Of a DNA stretch of 64,000 bases, positions 11,191 through 21,618 are shown piece after piece. How positions within the stretch are numbered: position 1 is the stretch's first letter; each line of letters begins with the position of its first letter. Both the position numbers and the translations under genes were made by a program. Source of the DNA: Mucor racemosus (Eukaryota > Mucoromycota > Mucoromycetes > Mucorales > Mucoraceae); NCBI GenBank assembly GCA_027405735.1, contig JAPEHQ010000002.1, forward strand, positions 806,001 through 870,000, read 5' to 3'. The notes beneath the pieces were generated by a model that was given only the letters and a program-made list of their open reading frames with translations, was not told the origin of the DNA and searched no databases.

Positions 11191-11711
11191 TGTTATATGC
11201 CACCACCAAGTACCATATGTTATCACCTTCTACAGTATCAATACATATTACAATCTATTGACTACGACATGTATTGAAGTGCAAAAACTTGATATCATCG
11301 GATATAAGAAACTCCCAGAGTACTAAGTTTATTCAACGATTAACAAGGACGCTTGGACTTCAATTATGACACCATATTATTTCATTCCAGCGGTTAATCA
11401 ATCAAGTAGCTATCAAATCAACATCCAAGTAAATTTAGCGCAGCATTGAAACAAGACACCTCACAAGTTGTTCTGCAAGAACGATTAAATTATGATTGAT
11501 CCATTTCAATCGATAGATTACTATCAAAAAACAGATCTAATGGTTCAATAGTGTCTTAAATTACAGCTCAGGGCCTCAATGCCGAATCAATATAAAAGGC
11601 CATACTTTTATATCTAAATAAACGATATTTTGTTTTTATTATACAGTTGAAGAACTGATTCATTACTCATTCTTCTCTTTCATTGTATTCTTTTTTAAGT
11701 ATTATTTATCA
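11191..11711 (+). repeat. L1A, 521-bp LTR-like repeat
   Basis: Begins TGTTATATGCC and ends TTTATCA, so has TG...CA termini. It contains AATATAAAAGGCC (TATA-like) at about 11590 followed by AATAAACG, as expected of an LTR promoter and polyadenylation region. It is about 90% similar by eye to L1B (13535-14049) and L1C (45082-45591). No target duplication is seen at its ends. Confidence 0.6.
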
Positions 11712-12080
11712 AACCTGATGATGTGAACTACTGGCAATCTTTCACACATCAAATTGAATTAGTAGTGAATAACATGATGAATTTGTTGTGAGAACTAAGA
11801 ACATGAAGTATAGAAACTTAACTATAATTTAAAATTACAAACAACAATTATAGATAATTGTATAACCTGAATTAGTAATTGCTGATCCTGTTTCCCATCA
11901 GCTTTAAAACCAAGAAGATCGAAATACAGCATTAGTAATTTGAATTAGGCATTTAATGTAAATATCACAATGATCCATCGAGTAGATAGATCGTTGCTTT
12001 ACTTTATACCTTGAATAAGCTTAGAAGAGTTATAATTGTATTTCCCACAACTTTTTTTATAATTACGTTTTTGTAGCACC
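11712..12080 (+). repeat. R2 module
   Basis: About 370 bp starting TGATGATGTGAAC. A diverged copy is at 37090-37470 in the same orientation, and the arm mate is at about 20729-21097 inverted. In the 37-kb copy R2 follows R1-like sequence directly with no L1 between, so L1A is a later insertion in the arm. Confidence 0.7.
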
Positions 12081-13130
12081 TGAAAATATACGATATACCT
12101 TCAAACGGTGAATATATCCTTGTTGGAATGTGAAAACAAAAAGAAAAAAGCAACACACGTAGAAAAGGATTCTCAAGGCTTTACATTATTATTTAGCGCA
12201 ATTAAAACCCTGTTAAATTGCTCATTTCAGCCAATGTAAAAGCAGCATCACAACGCATGAACCATAAATTAAACAAAATAATAGGCAATATCTGTTATCA
12301 TAGAAACATACATTTTTTTTAACAGAAAACCCGTGTATCATATCATAAATTCACTAAAAAATTGCGAAAGCTAGCCTGTAGAGCGACGCCGTAATTGAGC
12401 ATAGTAAGATCGAATGGGTAAGTCTCTTATAGTATGGTATATCTAAGTTTTAAATAAAATGGCGTTTCTTTTTTTTAACTTTTTTTATATTTAACCATAT
12501 CTGGTCTGAAAATTCAGTTTTTGTAGCGGACATTTTCGGGGCTCATTTTACCCTTACCAGCACTCATGATTTCGATCAAAAATCAGAAAAATCAAATTTT
12601 GGTACCAAAATCAACGTTTAAATATACTAAATTGTGAGAGAAAATTGTAGCCATAGCTAATACACATTTTATAAAAGCTTAATATTAAATGTTAAGTAAT
12701 GAAAGGTTGTACTTTTGTCCCAAAAACGGATTTTTGGTTAAAGGATTTTCATGTAACATTTTGCAATAAAAAAGTTTGCTGTTTTTTATTGAGCAAATAG
12801 AGCGCTAAATTCTGTATGTGTGTATATTTTTTATTTTCATAATTGGTAGTATAATTAACTCTAGATTTGCAAAATCAGAAAAAAAAAATTTAAAAATGTC
12901 AAAATTGATGATCTGGACAAGAATAATTTTTAAAATTAATATTCCGCTTATAAGCCTTGTAAGTCTTAAAAATAAGAGATTTTTCGATGTTTGAGAACTT
13001 TTTCAAGAATTTACGATGCTATACCCACTTGATTCAAGCTTATTACTGTAAACCTTTATACATGTTAATATTGTGTGGTAGTTTATTTGATGATAATATA
13101 GTCTTACTACTCTATAATTACTGCATTAGA
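12081..13130 (+). repeat. R3 module, copy 1 (left arm)
   Basis: About 1.05 kb. It includes the phrase GCCTGTAGAGCGACGCCG near 12375. Copies: spacer 16195-17225 (direct), right arm 19680-20730 (inverted) and 39985-40745 (direct, older). The frame that is open in the spacer copy (16209-16490) is broken here by small indels. Confidence 0.75.
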
Positions 13131-13161
13131 GGTAATTTACATTGAGTTTTATTCTTACCTC

Positions 13162-13368
13162 TCAAATAGTATAAACATAAACATAGCCAGCACTGGAACC
13201 TATTGCTGCCTTTTTACCATCTTTGTCACAAGCCAATTTATTCACTGCTTTACCAGAACCAACTTAAATACTTGCAAATGGTTCCTCAGTATTTACATTC
13301 AAATCCCATAAATTAAATTGACTGGTTCCATCTACAGTAGTATCAAATGTATCATCCGCCCGCCTTAT
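13162..13368 (-). pseudogene. Captured dynein intermediate chain C-terminal fragment (left arm)
   Basis: Read on the minus strand, about 68 codons show the last WD40 blades of a cytoplasmic dynein intermediate chain: DDTFDTTVDGTSQFNLWDLN, then NTEEPFAS, an in-frame TAA, then GKAVNKLACDKDGKKAAIG and YVYVYTI before a stop. The LW[ND]LN...TE.P.AS pattern and the G-KA-LNKL...GKKAAIG...Y pattern are characteristic of that family as I know it. The internal stop and loss of the conserved Trp make it a pseudogene. The older copy at 40.8-41.0 kb keeps that Trp (NKLAWNKE). Function none; it travels as part of the repeat. Confidence 0.6.
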
Positions 13369-13534
13369 TATGATAAATGTCAATCTAAAATCAGAAACAT
13401 CACATTGTCATTGCAATAAGATATGAAAAGCTTGATTTTTAATAATAAAGCAATTAAATAAAAAAAAAGATGATACTAATAATAGTATATTGTGAGTATT
13501 TAGTATCTAAGTAAATTTGATGAAGTATGCTTTT

Positions 13535-14049
13535 TGTTGTATTCCTCCTAGTATCATACGTTATCACTTTCTACAGTATCAATACATATCACAATCTATT
13601 GATTACGACATGCATTGAGGTGCAAAGTCTTGATATCGGATATAAGAAACTCCCAGAGTACTAAGTTTATTCAGCAATTAACAAGAAAGCTTGAAATTCC
13701 ATTATGACACCATATTATTTCATTCCAGCGGTTAATTAATCAAGTAGCCATCAAATCAACATCCAAGTGACATTTAGCGCAGCATTGAAACAAGACAACT
13801 TACAAGTTCTGCAAGAACGGTTAAATTATGATTGATCCATTTCAATCGATAGATTACTATCAAAAAACAGATCTAATGGTTCAATAGTGTCTTAAATTAC
13901 AGCTCAGGGCCTCAATGCCAAATCAATATAAAAGGCCATACTTATAAATCTAAATGAACGATATTTTGTTTTTATTATACAGCAGTTGAAGAACTGATTC
14001 ATTACTCATTCTTCTCTTTTATTGTATTTTTTTTAAGTATTATTTATCA
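13535..14049 (+). repeat. L1B, 515-bp LTR-like repeat
   Basis: Starts TGTTGTATTCC, ends TTTATCA and carries the same TATA (AATATAAAAGG at about 13927) as L1A and L1C. It lies in the same orientation as L1A, 1.8 kb apart, like a pair of LTRs. The DNA between has no primer-binding site, polypurine tract or polymerase that I can see, so an intact retrotransposon is not supported. Confidence 0.6.
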
Positions 14050-14150
14050 AAAACCTGAAAATATACGACAGATATTGTAATAGCTGATGAATTAGAAAAC
14101 AAGATGTTATTGTTGATGCATCCGATCAAAGAGAAACAATCGATAATGAT

Positions 14151-15008
14151 ATGGTTATTACATTGGAACACAAAGAGACAATTGATATTGAAATGGATGC
14201 AGAAGTAAAAGAACATGTAATTTGTGACACTTTCATAGTTGATACAGACGAAAATAAAGCCATTAGTAGTATTATATCTAGTAAGGGTAAAGGTATCTCA
14301 AACGTTATTAGTGATAAAAGTCAAGATGTAATCAATATTGCTCCTATCAAAGAAGAAGATGTTTCATTTGTAACTATAGAAGTAGAATCAATTGAGAAAG
14401 ATATTGAAGAACAGGCACAATATTTAGATGAACTGACAAAAGAAGAAAATATTCAACAAGATAAAAAAATAGAAAAATGCAAAGACGTAACAGTTGGTCA
14501 TCTAGATGTAAGATCGCATACTCAGTAAGATTACTGAGATTATGAAAAGCGAAAAAGAAGAGCAACGTATGAAAGATCTAGAAAAAGAGAAATTTTGGAT
14601 GCGGAATTAAGAAAAGAAAAGAAGTATATCAAAGAGTTGGAAAAAGAAGTGGAAAAAGAAAAGCAACGTGTTATGGAATTAGAGAAAGAAAAGGAAGAAA
14701 AACAAGTTCAAAAGAAGTCAAATACAGCAGCAATTGTAATTGAAGCAGAAGCATCGTCCAGTAAACCATTAGCAATTATGGGATCGTCATCTAAACAACC
14801 GTCAAGCAGCCCAACAGGATCAGATTTGACAGAGACCAGTGGTGTTTCAGGAGAAACACCAATTTCAGGGGGGGGAAATGTCATTGTGCAAGATGATATA
14901 GATGTACCTGGATTTGTCAAAAGGTTAAATAGAAATATGAAACAGATATTCAAGCCTAAGAAGGTTGTAAAACGTCTCATTAAAAAGGCTAAAACACAGA
15001 AGGATTAG
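14151..15008 (+). pseudogene. Frameshifted coiled-coil gene (left arm)
   Basis: Two open blocks, 14151-14528 (125 aa) and 14595-15008 (137 aa), are linked by a third frame between about 14508 and 14592 that continues the same Glu/Lys-rich heptad pattern. One ancestral gene with at least two frameshifts is therefore likely. Block 1 is acidic with repeated ETIDIEMD-type segments. Block 2 has a long Lys/Glu coiled coil, a Ser/Thr/Gly linker with a homopolymer of eight G at about 14868-14875, and a basic tail (KPKKVVKRLIKKAKTQKD). I do not recognise it. It may be captured host DNA or a cargo gene of the element. The arm mate is at 17804-18658. Confidence 0.5.
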
Positions 15009-15178
15009 TAATTGTATACCACTAGTATTTAAAATAGTATTTTGCTTTGTTATAATAAACGGTGATAATCCTTTCCTTCTGATATAATATTGGCTATATA
15101 ACTAAGATAATCAGAACGACGACAGGAGAGGTAAGAATAAAACTCAATGTAAACTGCCTCTTAATGCAGTAATTATAG

Positions 15179-15577
15179 TATCAGGGTTATATTATATAAG
15201 GGGCGAGAGACACAGACGAAGACTTATTTGTTATGTTAAGGTTTATTTCAGAATATATAATAAGGGAAATGATGAGGAGAACTGACAAAGAAATAAAAGG
15301 AATTATGAAAATAAAATGGTTATTTATACTAAATTATTCAAGAGTCTAGTTCCCTTCATGAACTAGATTTCAGGGACACAGTGTTACTGAATTACTCTAT
15401 AACTTGAATGCGAGTAAGTTGATATTGTAATGTGGTCATTGGTTGTGCCGCAGTGCGGGTAATAATAGAATGTCTTGCATAAGCTGGAGATTGGTATGCA
15501 ATTCGGATAAGGTAATAATGTGTCATATGATTAGGGTAGTAATGTAATAATAGATTAAGCTTGACAGGTTCATGACA
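15179..15577 (-). repeat. L2 solo LTR, 399 bp (left arm, inverted)
   Basis: Reverse complement of the LTR at 17231-17629. On its outer side it keeps the target base pairs TATAG (15174-15178), but on the inner side TGACA is followed by GTAGAG, not by a matching duplication. Thus the left LTR has lost its proper flank at the palindrome centre. It contains an internal imperfect palindrome (TCTAGTTC/GAACTAGA) at about 15343-15366. Confidence 0.75.
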
Positions 15578-17230
15578 GTAGAGCAATACATGCAAGAACC
15601 AATATATTTACGATTATCATCATTTCTAAATATGTTTATGGCTATAATAATGTTTACAGCAACAATGGTTTTTGCTCAAGTATAAACTTAAATATCACTT
15701 ACTGCTTAGATTTATATGCAAGCCAAATTTAAGATTATAAATATTACTTTATCACACATAAAATTTAAACAAATTAACCTTCTTTAAACTTATTATTTTA
15801 GTTCACGATTGTCAGCTGCAAAAATATTTCTTTTCAAGTATACAGTAGTAGCTACGATCAAAACTATGGTTATTAGACAAACCATTAGATTATTCTTTTT
15901 TTTTTGCTTCTATATCATTTGAAATTTCGTCATTTTTTTGGAACATTTCGTGGAGTTGTAGGCAGTTCTAGCATTTCATTGAGTAGGTATATATATTATT
16001 ATTGCCTTCGATTTGATCTGGGAATCATCAAGAAATACGTCCAACAATACAGTAGTAAATAATGATATTTGATTTTAGAATGCGGTTAAATAAAAATATC
16101 AGTCTCTAATAGAGTCTGTTACCTATATTGCTATATTAACAACATTAGTCCCTTATGTTAGCATGCGTATTTAGATAAAAGCAAAGAACACCAGCTTGAT
16201 AGTCTGATATGCCTTATCAAACGATGAATATATTCTTGGAATATGAAAACAAAAAGAGAGAAACAACACACGTAGAAAAGGATTTTGAAGGCTTTACATT
16301 ATTTAGCGCATTTAAAACCCTGCTAGCTGCTAAATTGCACATCATTTCAGCCAATGTAAAAGCAGCATCACAACACATGAACCATATATTAAACAAAATA
16401 GACAGTATCTGTTATCATAGGAACATACATTTTTTTAGCAGAAAACCCGTGTATCATATCATAAATTCACTAAAAAATTGCGAAAGCTAGCCTGTAGAGC
16501 GACGCCGTAATTGAGCATAGTAAGATCGAATGGGTAAGTCTCTTATAGTATGGTATATCTAAGTTTTAAATAAAATGGCGTTTCTTTTTTTTAACTTTTT
16601 TTATATTTAACCATATCTGGTCTGAAAATTCAGTTTTTGTAGCGGACATTTTCGGGGCTCATTTTACCCTTACCAGCACTCATGATTTCGATCAAAAATC
16701 AGAAAAATCAAATTTTGGTACCAAAATCAACGTTTAAATATACTACATTGTGAGAGAAAATTGTAGCCATAGCTAATACGTATTTTATAAAAGCTTAATA
16801 TTAAATATTAAGTAATGAAAGTTTGTACTTTTGTCCCAAAAACGGATTTTTGGTTAAAGGATTTTCATGTAACATTTTGCAATAAAAAAGTTTGTTGTTT
16901 TTTATTGAGCAAATAGAGCGCTAAATTCTGTATGTGTGTATACTTTTTATTTTCATAATTGGTAGTATAATTAACTCTAGATTTGCAAAATCAGAAAAAA
17001 AAAAATTTAAAAATGTCAAAATCGATGATCTGGAGAAGAATAATTTTTAAAATTAATATTCCGCCTATAAGCCTTGTAAGTCTTAAGAATAAGAGATTTT
17101 ATAATACTGGAGAACTTTTTCAAGAATTTACGATGCTATACCCACTTGATTCAAGCTTATTACTGTAAACCTTTATACATGTTAATATTGTGTGGTAGTC
17201 TATTTGATGATAATATAGTCTTATTCTATA
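15578..17230. other. Palindrome spacer: R4 plus a third R3 copy
   Basis: 15578 to about 15990 (R4) matches 39321-39643 and 39924-40000. 16195-17225 matches R3 of the left arm in direct orientation. Because of this, R3 occurs three times in 8.6 kb: direct, direct, inverted. The site at about 15908-15920 (CTTCTATATCATTTGAAATT) is the unoccupied version of the L3 LTR site at 39643-39928. Confidence 0.75.
16209..16490 (+). CDS. Spacer open frame within R3, unknown 93-aa product
   Basis: ATG to TAG frame of 93 aa, Lys/His/Ile rich. It contains EKDFEGFTLFSAFK and ANVKAASQHMNHILNKID, which look like ordinary soluble helices rather than random sequence. The homologous DNA in both arms (12105-12410 and mate) is broken by indels. 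The spacer version may therefore be the less decayed one, or the opening is chance. No family recognised. Confidence 0.25.
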   Translation: MPYQTMNIFLEYENKKRETTHVEKDFEGFTLFSAFKTLLAAKLHIISANVKAASQHMNHILNKIDSICYHRNIHFFSRKPVYHIINSLKNCES

Positions 17231-17634
17231 TGTCATGAACCTGTCAAGCTTAATCTATTATTACATTACTACCCTAATCATATGACACATTATTACCTTA
17301 TCCGAATTGCATACCAATCTCCAGCTTATGCAAGACATTCTATTATTACCCGCACTGCGGCACAACCAATGACCACATTACAATATCAACTTACTCGCAT
17401 TCAAGTTATAGAGTAATTCAGTAACACTGTGTCCCTGAAATCTAGTTCATGAAGGGAACTAGACTCTTGAATAATTTAGTATAAATAACCATTTTATTTT
17501 CATAATTCCTTTTATTTCTTTGTCAGTTCTCCTCATCATTTCCCTTATTATATATTCTGAAATAAACCTTAACATAACAAATAAGTCTTCGTCTGTGTCT
17601 CTCGCCCCTTATATAATATAACCCTGATACTATA
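17226..17634 (+). mobile_element. L2 solo LTR with CTATA target duplication (right arm inner edge)
   Basis: LTR 17231-17629 (399 bp) starts TGTCATGAACC and ends CCCTGATA. It is flanked by CTATA at 17226-17230 and at 17630-17634, a 5-bp target duplication. The uninterrupted site is seen in the left-arm R3/dynein junction (ACTCTATAATTACTGCA at about 13119-13135). TATATAATATA near 17611 fits a TATA box. This is the solo remnant of an LTR retrotransposon, probably Ty3/Copia class; superfamily cannot be told from an LTR alone. Confidence 0.8.
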
Positions 17635-17803
17635 ATTACTGCATTAAGAGGCAGTTTACATTGAGTTTTATTCTTACCTCTCCTGTCGTCGTTCTGATTA
17701 TCTTAGTTATATAGCCAATATTATATCAGAAGGAAAGGATTATCACCGTTTATTATAACAAAGCAAAATACTATTTTAAATACTAGTGGTATACAATTAC
17801 TAA

Positions 17804-18658
17804 TCCTTCTGTGTTTTAGCCTTTTTAATGAGACGTTTTACAACCTTCTTAGGCTTGAATATCTGTTTCATATTTCTATTTAACCTTTTGACAAATCCAG
17901 GTACATCTATATCATCTTGCACAATGACATTTCCCCCCCCCTGAAATTGGTGTTTCTCCTGAAACACCACTGGTCTCTGTCAAATCTGATCCTGTTGGGC
18001 TGCTTGACGGTTGTTTAGATGACGATCCCATAATTGCTAATGGTTTACTGGACGATGCTTCTGCTTCAATTACAATTGCTGCTGTATTTGACTTCTTTTG
18101 AACTTGTTTTTCTTCCTTTTCTTTCTCTAATTCCATAACACGTTGCTTTTCTTTTTCCACTTCTTTTTCCAACTCTTTGATATACTTCTTTTCTTTTCTT
18201 AATTCCGCATCCAAAATTTCTCTTTTTCTAGATCTTTCATACGTTGCTCTTCTTTTTCGCTTTTCATAATCTCAGTAATCTTACTGAGTATGCGATCTTA
18301 CATCTAGATGACCAACTGTTACGTCTTTGCATTTTTCTATTTTTTTATCTTGTTGAATATTTTCTTCTTTTGTCAGTTCATCTAAATATTGTGCCTGTTC
18401 TTCAATATCTTTCTCAATTGATTCTACTTCTATAGTTACAAATGAAACATCTTCTTCTTTGATAGGAGCAATATTGATTACATCTTGACTTTTATCACTA
18501 ATAACGTTTGAGATACCTTTACCCTTACTAGATATAATACTACTAATGGCTTTATTTTCGTCTGTATCAACTATGAAAGTGTCACAAATTACATGTTCTT
18601 TTACTTCTGCATCCATTTCAATATCAATTGTCTCTTTGTGTTCCAATGTAATAACCAT
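17804..18658 (-). pseudogene. Frameshifted coiled-coil gene (right arm mate)
   Basis: Inverted copy of 14151-15008. Blocks 18658-18281 and 18214-17912 are the same as in the left arm until the homopolymer at about 17933-17941, which has nine C here against eight G on the left. That extra base shifts the frame, so the second block ends early after GGGKCHCAR and loses its basic tail. The left arm is the longer-reading version. Either a real mutation after duplication or a homopolymer sequencing error explains this. Confidence 0.5.
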
Positions 18659-18759
18659 ATCATTATCGATTGTTTCTCTTTGATCGGATGCATCAACAAT
18701 AACATCTTGTTTTCTAATTCATCAGCTATTACAATATCTGTCGTATATTTTCAGGTTTT

Positions 18760-19274
18760 TGATAAATAATACTTAAAAAAAATACAATAAAAGAGAAGAA
18801 TGAGTAATGAATCAGTTCTTCAACTGCTGTATAATAAAAACAAAATATCGTTCATTTAGATTTATAAGTATGGCCTTTTATATTGATTTGGCATTGAGGC
18901 CCTGAGCTGTAATTTAAGACACTATTGAACCATTAGATCTGTTTTTTGATAGTAATCTATCGATTGAAATGGATCAATCATAATTTAACCGTTCTTGCAG
19001 AACTTGTAAGTTGTCTTGTTTCAATGCTGCGCTAAATGTCACTTGGATGTTGATTTGATGGCTACTTGATTAATTAACCGCTGGAATGAAATAATATGGT
19101 GTCATAATGGAATTTCAAGCTTTCTTGTTAATTGCTGAATAAACTTAGTACTCTGGGAGTTTCTTATATCCGATATCAAGACTTTGCACCTCAATGCATG
19201 TCGTAATCAATAGATTGTGATATGTATTGATACTGTAGAAAGTGATAACGTATGATACTAGGAGGAATACAACA
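18760..19274 (-). repeat. L1B' LTR-like repeat
   Basis: Inverted mate of L1B with the same termini (begins TGATAAATAATAC on the plus strand and ends GGAATACAACA). Confidence 0.6.
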
Positions 19275-19440
19275 AAAAGCATACTTCATCAAATTTACTT
19301 AGATACTAAATACTCACAATATACTATTATTAGTATCATCTTTTTTTTTATTTAATTGCTTTATTATTAAAAATCAAGCTTTTCATATCTTATTGCAATG
19401 ACAATGTGATGTTTCTGATTTTAGATTGACATTTATCATA

Positions 19441-19647
19441 ATAAGGCGGGCGGATGATACATTTGATACTACTGTAGATGGAACCAGTCAATTTAATTTA
19501 TGGGATTTGAATGTAAATACTGAGGAACCATTTGCAAGTATTTAAGTTGGTTCTGGTAAAGCAGTGAATAAATTGGCTTGTGACAAAGATGGTAAAAAGG
19601 CAGCAATAGGTTCCAGTGCTGGCTATGTTTATGTTTATACTATTTGA
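19441..19647 (+). pseudogene. Captured dynein intermediate chain fragment (right arm)
   Basis: Mirror of 13162-13368, here on the plus strand, with the same internal TAA after PFASI and the same terminal TGA. A plausible acceptor (CTGATTTTAG) just upstream at about 19415-19424 suggests that genomic DNA with an intron was captured rather than cDNA; this is an inference. Confidence 0.6.
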
Positions 19648-21097
19648 GAGGTAAGAATAAAACTCAATGTAAATTACCTCTAATGCAGTAATTATAGAGT
19701 AGTAAGACTATATTATCATCAAATAAACTACCACACAATATTAACATGTATAAAGGTTTACAGTAATAAGCTTGAATCAAGTGGGTATAGCATCGTAAAT
19801 TCTTGAAAAAGTTCTCAAACATCGAAAAATCTCTTATTTTTAAGACTTACAAGGCTTATAAGCGGAATATTAATTTTAAAAATTATTCTTGTCCAGATCA
19901 TCAATTTTGACATTTTTAAATTTTTTTTTTCTGATTTTGCAAATCTAGAGTTAATTATACTACCAATTATGAAAATAAAAAATATACACACATACAGAAT
20001 TTAGCGCTCTATTTGCTCAATAAAAAACAGCAAACTTTTTTATTGCAAAATGTTACATGAAAATCCTTTAACCAAAAATCCGTTTTTGGGACAAAAGTAC
20101 AACCTTTCATTACTTAACATTTAATATTAAGCTTTTATAAAATGTGTATTAGCTATGGCTACAATTTTCTCTCACAATTTAGTATATTTAAACGTTGATT
20201 TTGGTACCAAAATTTGATTTTTCTGATTTTTGATCGAAATCATGAGTGCTGGTAAGGGTAAAATGAGCCCCGAAAATGTCCGCTACAAAAACTGAATTTT
20301 CAGACCAGATATGGTTAAATATAAAAAAAGTTAAAAAAAAGAAACGCCATTTTATTTAAAACTTAGATATACCATACTATAAGAGACTTACCCATTCGAT
20401 CTTACTATGCTCAATTACGGCGTCGCTCTACAGGCTAGCTTTCGCAATTTTTTAGTGAATTTATGATATGATACACGGGTTTTCTGTTAAAAAAAATGTA
20501 TGTTTCTATGATAACAGATATTGCCTATTATTTTGTTTAATTTATGGTTCATGCGTTGTGATGCTGCTTTTACATTGGCTGAAATGAGCAATTTAACAGG
20601 GTTTTAATTGCGCTAAATAATAATGTAAAGCCTTGAGAATCCTTTTCTACGTGTGTTGCTTTTTTCTTTTTGTTTTCACATTCCAACAAGGATATATTCA
20701 CCGTTTGAAGGTATATCGTATATTTTCAGGTGCTACAAAAACGTAATTATAAAAAAAGTTGTGGGAAATACAATTATAACTCTTCTAAGCTTATTCAAGG
20801 TATAAAGTAAAGCAACGATCTATCTACTCGATGGATCATTGTGATATTTACATTAAATGCCTAATTCAAATTACTAATGCTGTATTTCGATCTTCTTGGT
20901 TTTAAAGCTGATGGGAAACAGGATCAGCAATTACTAATTCAGGTTATACAATTATCTATAATTGTTGTTTGTAATTTTAAATTATAGTTAAGTTTCTATA
21001 CTTCATGTTCTTAGTTCTCACAACAAATTCATCATGTTATTCACTACTAATTCAATTTGATGTGTGAAAGATTGCCAGTAGTTCACATCATCAGGTT

Positions 21098-21618
21098 TGA
21101 TAAATAATACTTAAAAAAGAATACAATGAAAGAGAAGAATGAGTAATGAATCAGTTCTTCAACTGTATAATAAAAACAAAATATCGTTTATTTAGATATA
21201 AAAGTATGGCCTTTTATATTGATTCGGCATTGAGGCCCTGAGCTGTAATTTAAGACACTATTGAACCATTAGATCTGTTTTTTGATAGTAATCTATCGAT
21301 TGAAATGGATCAATCATAATTTAATCGTTCTTGCAGAACAACTTGTGAGGTGTCTTGTTTCAATGCTGCGCTAAATTTACTTGGATGTTGATTTGATAGC
21401 TACTTGATTGATTAACCGCTGGAATGAAATAATATGGTGTCATAATTGAAGTCCAAGCGTCCTTGTTAATCGTTGAATAAACTTAGTACTCTGGGAGTTT
21501 CTTATATCCGATGATATCAAGTTTTTGCACTTCAATACATGTCGTAGTCAATAGATTGTAATATGTATTGATACTGTAGAAGGTGATAACATATGGTACT
21601 TGGTGGTGGCATATAACA
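21098..21618 (-). repeat. L1A' LTR-like repeat
   Basis: Inverted mate of L1A, 521 bp, ending GGCATATAACA on the plus strand. Confidence 0.6.

Noticed and set aside
11191..14049. Complete LTR retrotransposon bounded by L1A and L1B
   Set aside because: No gag, protease, reverse transcriptase or integrase between them, no polypurine tract before L1B, no target duplication.
15392..15595. 67-codon minus-strand frame at the end of the left arm
   Set aside because: It lies within the L2 LTR and crosses the palindrome junction; no protein similarity.
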